Below, piece by piece: positions 13,203 to 17,170 of a stretch of DNA of 17,170 nucleotides. The translations under genes and the position numbers were made by a program. The stretch covers positions 1-17,170 of the forward strand of contig JAUVET010000005.1 in assembly GCA_030594665.1 (NCBI GenBank). The letters run 5' to 3'. Positions within the stretch are counted from its first letter, which is position 1; the number at the start of each line of letters is the position of its first letter. Source of the DNA: Methanosarcinaceae archaeon (lineage in GTDB: Archaea; Halobacteriota; Methanosarcinia; Methanosarcinales; Methanosarcinaceae). The notes beneath the pieces are model-generated. The model searched no databases. It saw only the letters and a program-made list of their open reading frames with translations, and was not told the origin of the DNA.

Positions 13203-13457
13203 ATGGATAAAGATAAATTATACAAACTGAGATCCGAAGCTGTTCAACTTAAACCAATCATCCATATCGGAAAGAATGGCATAACGGATGCTGCGGTGGA
13301 AGAATTGAAAAAACAAATTAAGGCAAATCGTCTTGTCAAAGTAAAGATGCTGAAAAGTACCGGTGTTGATACCAAAACACTCGCACAGCAACTTGCAGAT
13401 GCTACCAAAACTACACTTATCGATGTTAGGGGAAATACTGTAGTGCTTTACAGATGA
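13203..13457 (+). CDS. CRM-domain (YhbY-like) RNA-binding protein
   Basis: 84 residues, the whole of which is one CRM domain: KLYKLRSEAVQLKPIIHIGKNGIT with the GKNG (GxxG) loop at about residues 23-26, then AAVEELKKQIKANRLVKVKML and the C-terminal TTLIDVRGNTVVLYR. Bacterial YhbY binds 50S precursors and plant CRM proteins act in intron splicing, so a ribosome-assembly or RNA-folding role is likely. The reading frame is open upstream to 13095, overlapping the Roadblock gene, but the extra 36 residues are not CRM-like and a TATA box lies inside them, so ATG 13203 is chosen. Confidence 0.9.
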   Translation: MDKDKLYKLRSEAVQLKPIIHIGKNGITDAAVEELKKQIKANRLVKVKMLKSTGVDTKTLAQQLADATKTTLIDVRGNTVVLYR

Positions 13458-13465
13458 ATTTAATC

Positions 13466-13472
13466 TTTTTTT
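13466..13472 (+). terminator. T-tract after the CRM gene
   Basis: Seven T residues begin 8 nt after the CRM stop and end 4 nt before the glycosylase ATG. They could end part of the CRM transcript; the tight spacing leaves it possible that some transcription reads into the next gene. Confidence 0.35.
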
Positions 13473-13476
13473 AAAA

Positions 13477-14112
13477 ATGAAACATACCAACCTCAAACAA
13501 GTTTATAATACCCTTCTTAATGAATTCGGTTACCAAAATTGGTGGCCTGCTGATACTCCTTTTGAAGTGGTAATCGGTGCCGTTCTGACACAACAGACCA
13601 GATGGACCAATGTTGAACAGGCAATCGCAAATCTTAAGGGACACGGGTTGCTGGAGCCTGAAACACTGGCACAAGCCGAGGTTGAATTGATCGAAGAACT
13701 TGTTCATTGTTGCGGGTTTTATCGGCAAAAAGCATCTCGCCTGAACAATATTGCACAATATTTTGCAGATGTTGGTATTGATAACGTGTTCAATGTAACG
13801 ACTGATGAACTCAGGGATGATATGCTTTCTCTCAATGGTGTGGGAAACGAAACTGCGGACAGCATTGTGCTTTATGCTGCAAACAAACCAAAGTTCGTAA
13901 TCGATGCATATACCACACGCATCATGAATTGCCTGGGAATTAATGGAAACTATATAAGGTTACAGGAACTCTTTGAAAAAGAACTGCCTGTAAATGTTGA
14001 CATGTATAAAGAATATCATGCACTGATCGTTGAATTTGCAAAGGCATACTGCGGCAAGAAACGTTGTGAAGAGTGTCTGCTCATCTCAGATACGACTAAG
14101 AATGAGGCATAA
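13477..14112 (+). CDS. HhH-GPD DNA glycosylase, COG2231 / MagIII-like
   Basis: 211 residues of the endonuclease III superfamily. FEVVIGAVLTQQTRWTNVEQAI (29-50) is the conserved first motif; the helix-hairpin-helix is LNGVGNETADSIVL (119-132); VIDAYTTRI (141-149) carries catalytic Asp143. Where endonuclease III has its catalytic Lys (LPGVGRKT) there is Glu125, so a monofunctional glycosylase without strong lyase activity is expected, as in MagIII 3-methyladenine glycosylases. Near the C-terminus are three Cys, C192-x4-C197-x2-C200, but the fourth ligand of the usual C-x6-C-x2-C-x5-C iron-sulfur site is missing. Three nt separate it from the TPD nuclease gene. No ribosome binding site is clear before ATG 13477. 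Substrate is not predictable. Confidence 0.85.
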   Translation: MKHTNLKQVYNTLLNEFGYQNWWPADTPFEVVIGAVLTQQTRWTNVEQAIANLKGHGLLEPETLAQAEVELIEELVHCCGFYRQKASRLNNIAQYFADVGIDNVFNVTTDELRDDMLSLNGVGNETADSIVLYAANKPKFVIDAYTTRIMNCLGINGNYIRLQELFEKELPVNVDMYKEYHALIVEFAKAYCGKKRCEECLLISDTTKNEA

Positions 14113-14115
14113 ACA

Positions 14116-14904
14116 ATGGACAAAAACACCTATATCAAAATATATGATTCACTCTGGTCATCTGCTGATATCGAGCGTATCTCTCAGGAATTTTCCCAGC
14201 CTGTTGGCGTGATCTCTGCAATACTTTCCCAAAAGATCGTATCAAAGGTTAAAAAGATACATGGTCGCATCAAGAGTAAAAGCAAAAAACATGTTCTCGA
14301 ATGGAATCGGGGAGATACTATTCTTAATATTGCAACCAAGAACGACATACCTGCCACGCTAATGGCTTCTATGATACTCAAAGAGATGGGACATTCAAAA
14401 AAGTATATCAATGGTATGTTCAGAGATCCGAATCGTATTCAAACACAACGCCTGAAAGATGAGATCGTGCAGGCACTCAATTCTGACCATTTCTTCTCCC
14501 CGCGTGCCCACCGAATACAAACTAAAAAAGGAAAAATTGGTGAAAATATTATTGAAAGCTGGCTGGATAACCACGACATTGGATATCGCAATGAAAATGA
14601 GCTTCGCGATAGTGGTGTAACCAAAACACCGGATTGTGTACTTGATGAAACCCTGTATATTGATGGCACGGAAGTTTCATGGATAGAAAGTAAGGCACTT
14701 TTTGGAGATGAATCCGAACACAAGCATTATTCAAACAAACAATTCAAACACTACGAAGAAGAATACGGACAGGGAATGGTGGTCTACTGGTACGGTTATC
14801 TGGATTCTATCACTCTGGGCGAATATGTCATCAAAAACCATGAGTTCTTTGACGGAGTGTCTGACGATGTACAGGTACTTTTGAATTATGGCTGCTACTG
14901 GTGA
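14116..14904 (+). CDS. TPD-motif PD-(D/E)XK nuclease-like protein, archaeal CDIN1 (C15orf41) homologue
   Basis: 262 residues. The N-terminal half (about 1-110) is helical with helix-turn-helix-like segments (DIERISQEFSQPVGVISAIL; DTILNIATKNDIPATLMASMIL). The C-terminal half has GKIGENIIESWL (E143), the signature TKTPDCVLDETL (TPD at 171-173, D173), WIESKALFGD (E191, K193) and KQFKHYEEEYGQGMVVYWYG, matching the TPD family (Pfam TPD sequence-motif), a PD-(D/E)XK nuclease-like fold shared with human CDIN1, the partner of codanin-1 in congenital dyserythropoietic anaemia type I. All putative metal and catalytic residues are present. GAGG lies about 8 nt before the ATG. Directly follows the glycosylase, suggesting joint action on DNA (inference). 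The archaeal function is unknown. Confidence 0.87.
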   Translation: MDKNTYIKIYDSLWSSADIERISQEFSQPVGVISAILSQKIVSKVKKIHGRIKSKSKKHVLEWNRGDTILNIATKNDIPATLMASMILKEMGHSKKYINGMFRDPNRIQTQRLKDEIVQALNSDHFFSPRAHRIQTKKGKIGENIIESWLDNHDIGYRNENELRDSGVTKTPDCVLDETLYIDGTEVSWIESKALFGDESEHKHYSNKQFKHYEEEYGQGMVVYWYGYLDSITLGEYVIKNHEFFDGVSDDVQVLLNYGCYW

Positions 14905-14906
14905 TG

Positions 14907-14912
14907 TTTTTT
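14907..14912 (+). terminator. T-tract after the TPD gene
   Basis: Six T residues begin 3 nt after the stop codon, followed by further T-rich sequence; a plausible archaeal terminator for the glycosylase/TPD transcript. Confidence 0.45.
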
Positions 14913-14976
14913 GTATTTGTATAGCTGTGGCAAGATCGATGCGTAAATGAGATTGATCTATCAGAAACAAAAAATA

Positions 14977-15017
14977 GCGCAACCGCTGCAGGCGGCGTGT
15001 TCTACCGTTGCCAATCC
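14977..15017. repeat. Dispersed GC-rich repeat, copy B
   Basis: CCGCT-GCA-GGCGG (14983-14995) keeps the hairpin of copy A with one pair changed from C-G to T-G, followed by CGTGTTCTACCGTTGCCAAT. Same orientation as copy A. Confidence 0.55.
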
Positions 15018-15080
15018 GCTGCCTACTGCTTGCAAATAACAGCGACATGCTAACTGAATCACTTGAAATGAAAAAAATGT

Positions 15081-15123
15081 AGCATCCAGTCGCAGGTGGC
15101 GCATTCCACTACTACCAAAACCT
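15081..15123. repeat. Dispersed GC-rich repeat, copy C
   Basis: AGCATCCAGT-CGCAGGTGGCGCATTCCACTACTACCAAAACCT aligned with copy A: same AGCATC(C)AGT lead, same TTCCACT tail and AAACCT end, with a more diverged hairpin core (15091-15099). It lies 104 nt after copy B in the same orientation, upstream of the DUF2115 gene. Confidence 0.55.
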
Positions 15124-15158
15124 AAATATCGATACAACCCTTAGACTATACGATTGAA

Positions 15159-15701
15159 TTGGTCAAATCCGCATTTAAAAAACTGGAAGGAGTTCACGAA
15201 CTCCATGAATCTGTCTTTGATCAGCAGAGCCTGTTATTTCTTCTTAAAAAAGAACTCAGCAGTTACAGTATTTTTGATTTCATGAAAGTACAGGCTATCC
15301 TTGAGAAAGATTGCAGGGACCTACCCCCTGTCTATAAAGAAAAGTTCAAGAAAAAGATGTTAGAGCATCTTTTCGAGAATTTCAAATCAATACTTTCCAA
15401 TAAGGACTCCAAAAATGAGCCGCTCGACATGGAAAAATACAGGGGATTTTTGGAACAGTTCGGAACAAAACTTACCTGTACAAATGAAGTACCCCAAATG
15501 ACAGTACTATATTACTTATGCGCCATGTACAACATATTCATTACAAATACACCCCCGCATCCGGAAGGAACACCATTTCCAGGCGGGTTTGTTGTGGAAA
15601 AAGTAGGTGAAGAGTATTACTGTCCTGTGAAAGAGAAACAAGAGGATAATGTTGAAGCTATATGTAAATTCTGTGTGGCAAAGCAGATGGAAATGAAGTG
15701 A
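15159..15701 (+). CDS. DUF2115 (UPF0305) family protein
   Basis: 180 residues. SYSIFDFMKVQAILEKDCRDLPPVYKEKFKKKM (35-67) and TPPHPEGTPFPGGFVVEKVGEEYYCPVKEKQ...EAICKFC (131-172) are the conserved blocks of UPF0305, a family known almost only from methanogens and related archaea. Cys155, Cys169 and Cys172 could form a metal site together with another Cys (C107 or C121) or a His. No membrane segment. The start is uncertain: TTG 15159 gives an N-terminus about 20 residues longer than the conserved region and has no ribosome binding site; no better start is visible before the first conserved block. Function is unknown and no operon partner is adjacent; the gene stands alone between repeat copies. 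Confidence 0.8.
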   Translation: MVKSAFKKLEGVHELHESVFDQQSLLFLLKKELSSYSIFDFMKVQAILEKDCRDLPPVYKEKFKKKMLEHLFENFKSILSNKDSKNEPLDMEKYRGFLEQFGTKLTCTNEVPQMTVLYYLCAMYNIFITNTPPHPEGTPFPGGFVVEKVGEEYYCPVKEKQEDNVEAICKFCVAKQMEMK

Positions 15702-15738
15702 TGTTTTTGTCGGATTCAAATTGACCATACGTCTAATC

Positions 15739-15867
15739 TTAATCGTCCCCACCAACAACACTAACACTCAGATCGATCCCACTCTTTTTAACATAATCTT
15801 TGATCCTCATCATCGAATGCTCGATCATACCGCCATTCGTTAGCACAAGACACCGCTTACACCCCCT
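15739..15867 (-). pseudogene. C-terminal remnant of an unidentified protein gene
   Basis: The minus strand reads 42 sense codons after a TGA at 15868-15870: it begins RGCKRCLVLTNGG, continues MIEHSMMRIKDYVKKSGIDL and ends SVSVVGGDD before TAA (15739-15741). The composition (CxxC, amphipathic helix, GG-D-D end) looks like real protein rather than chance, but it is far too short to be a whole domain. Immediately upstream of the break lies the core of the dispersed repeat (15879-15890). I do not recognise the family. Alternative: a short genuine protein beginning at the ATG of MIEHSMM, though no ribosome binding site supports it. Confidence 0.4.
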
Positions 15868-15878
15868 TCAATCACTTT

Positions 15879-15890
15879 GCCGCCTGCGGC
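15879..15890. repeat. Dispersed GC-rich repeat, inverted core (copy D)
   Basis: On the minus strand GCCGCAGGCGGC equals the core of copy A. The flanks (AAAGTGATTGAAGG) do not match the TTCCAC tail, so this is a partial copy or a chance core match. It abuts the gene remnant at 15739-15867. Confidence 0.4.
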
Positions 15891-15949
15891 TGATCAACTC
15901 GGAATCAAAACTAACTACACAAATACTAAAGACCAAACTGGTGCATAGG

Positions 15950-17170
15950 TCATATCAACGCAAGAAGAATATGCATCGGCACAACCGAATATTTGTCCCC
16001 TAACTTTAATGTTGTTTTTGAAGCAATAATTCCTTCTTTGAAATGATAGAGTGAACCAAAATCCTCTTTGGAAATCTTTTTCTGGTACTTGACCTCAACC
16101 GCAAAGAGGTCTTCCCCGGTTCTCAATACAATATCTGTTTCCTTCTTGTTCTTCCAGTAAAATGCAACCTCGTTTGGTTTTGTGTAAGGGATCATTTGCT
16201 GGCAAGATCTTGCAAAATGCACAACAGCAACAGCTTCTATCAGTGCAGGAGTGATCTCAGGTTCTTTTAAGTATAGCATTCTGTTGAACATATGATGTAT
16301 AAACGGATCGAAAAAGTACACTTTCTTATTCTTATTGTAATCAGCAGCCTTTTTGTTCAGATCGATAAAATACAGTACAAAGAAAACAAACATATTCTCA
16401 AGGTCTTCTGCATAAGAACTAACAGTTTTGTGGCTTTTTATTTCGGCATCTTTGGCAAAGGAATCCCAGCTTACTGCAGTCCCTTGTTTTAGTAGGGCAG
16501 TCCGAAGCATCTGCTTTAAGATCTTCTCCTGCTTACCCCACTTTGCTATATCTCCTATGACCCATCGTGTATAAAGTTCATAAATGTATTCCGGTATCTC
16601 TTTTTCTGTATAGAACTCATTTATGGCAAGCGGAAAACCCCCTGCTGTGAGATATTGATCAAAAAGCACTTTGAGTTCCTTTTCAAAAGGCAGTGCTGAA
16701 TTTACTGATTTATTGAATTTTTCAATTGAAAATTCAGTCACAGTTTCGATCCGTGCATGTATCTCCGGTTTTACGAGAGATACAAATTCATTAAATTTCA
16801 AAGGAAGAAGTAAATAATCTTTTCCGAACTTTCCCGTCCTGCCAGGTAACCTCTCGAATCCATATTTAATATCCAGAGTGTGCGAACCTGTAAGAACAAG
16901 GCATGTATTTTCAAGTTCCCCTGAATCAACAAGCAACTTTACGGCTTTCTGCCAGTTTTCAATGCCTGATATCTCATCCAGAAATATATATTTCTCAACC
17001 ATGTTGCCGAACTTGGCAAATTCAATATACGCCCTGATAAGTTCAAGCAGTTCCCTATAATCTAAAATGATGTCGCATGTAGCATAAAAAATAGATCTTT
17101 CATCTATTCCATCTTCGATCAGGGACTTGATCATTAACTTTACCAGCGTTGTTTTCCCGACCTGCCGTGG
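15950..17170 (-). CDS. AAA ATPase with DUF4143-type C-terminus, N-terminus cut by window end
   Basis: The frame is open from the right edge to TGA at 15950-15952, giving 406 visible residues. The first visible residues PRQVGKTTLVKLM are a Walker A loop (GKT) only 12 codons before an internal Met, so the protein starts outside the window. Walker B is KYIFLDEISG, sensor-1-like CLVLTGSHTLDI follows, then the RLPGRTGKFGKDYLLLPLKFNEFVSL segment, a winged-helix-like middle (VSWDSFAKDAEIKSHKTVSSYAEDLENMFVFF) and a C-terminus with KETDIVLRTGEDLFAVEVKYQ, where D and the EVK resemble a PD-(D/E)XK core. Same broad family as the ATPase at 3700-5001 but clearly divergent, and here the nuclease-like residues look complete. 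Role unknown. Confidence 0.87.
   Translation of the reverse strand, partial: PRQVGKTTLVKLMIKSLIEDGIDERSIFYATCDIILDYRELLELIRAYIEFAKFGNMVEKYIFLDEISGIENWQKAVKLLVDSGELENTCLVLTGSHTLDIKYGFERLPGRTGKFGKDYLLLPLKFNEFVSLVKPEIHARIETVTEFSIEKFNKSVNSALPFEKELKVLFDQYLTAGGFPLAINEFYTEKEIPEYIYELYTRWVIGDIAKWGKQEKILKQMLRTALLKQGTAVSWDSFAKDAEIKSHKTVSSYAEDLENMFVFFVLYFIDLNKKAADYNKNKKVYFFDPFIHHMFNRMLYLKEPEITPALIEAVAVVHFARSCQQMIPYTKPNEVAFYWKNKKETDIVLRTGEDLFAVEVKYQKKISKEDFGSLYHFKEGIIASKTTLKLGDKYSVVPMHILLALI

Overview
The window is chromosomal DNA of a euryarchaeon, most likely a methanogen-related lineage of the Methanosarcinales sort (including ANME-2, Methanoperedens and Argoarchaeum-like groups). Seen directly: archaeal-type ribosomal protein L10e, aIF2-beta carrying a C-terminal TRAM domain, archaeal MCT-1-like PUA protein, archaeal MoaB, a DUF2115/UPF0305 protein and a DUF1786 protein (both families known mainly from methanogens and relatives), TATA/BRE-type promoters and several apparently leaderless starts. 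The genus cannot be fixed from this sequence alone.

Layout. 1-868: 5' end of isoleucyl-tRNA synthetase (minus) divergent from a PUA RNA-binding protein (plus). 869-1646: gene-free, with hairpins, a 121-nt nested inverted repeat that folds on paper into a near-perfect four-way junction, and one copy of a dispersed GC-rich repeat. 1647-5001 (minus): beta-helix (bactofilin-like) protein, class II fructose-bisphosphate aldolase, nitroreductase, DUF4143-type ATPase. 5288-7287 (minus): a KaiC-family ATPase with intact active site followed by a radical SAM protein. 7428-8601 (minus): translation operon L10e then aIF2-beta. 8767-9984 (minus) and 10033-10635 (plus): a divergent pair, DUF1786 ASKHA-like protein and MoaB, both with low-complexity loop expansions. 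10848-13098 (plus): the most interesting locus, a degenerate KaiC-like protein, a fusion of a second degenerate KaiC-like domain to a Ras-like GTPase, and a Roadblock/LC7 protein, tightly packed. 13203-14904 (plus): CRM-domain protein, endonuclease III-like (COG2231/MagIII-like) glycosylase, TPD-motif nuclease related to human CDIN1. 14905-15950: two more repeat copies, the DUF2115 gene, a C-terminal gene remnant next to a fourth repeat core. 15950-17170 (minus): a second DUF4143-type ATPase cut by the window end.

How the genes may work together. The 10848-13098 operon has the parts list of a small-GTPase switch: Ras-like GTPase, Roadblock partner (as in MglA/MglB or Rag/Ragulator), plus two KaiC-fold domains whose ATPase motifs are broken and so may act as scaffolds or nucleotide sensors. 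A second, catalytically intact KaiC protein lies about 3.5 kb away paired with a radical SAM enzyme. The glycosylase/TPD pair looks like a DNA-repair or DNA-processing operon. These functional groupings are inference from domains and spacing.
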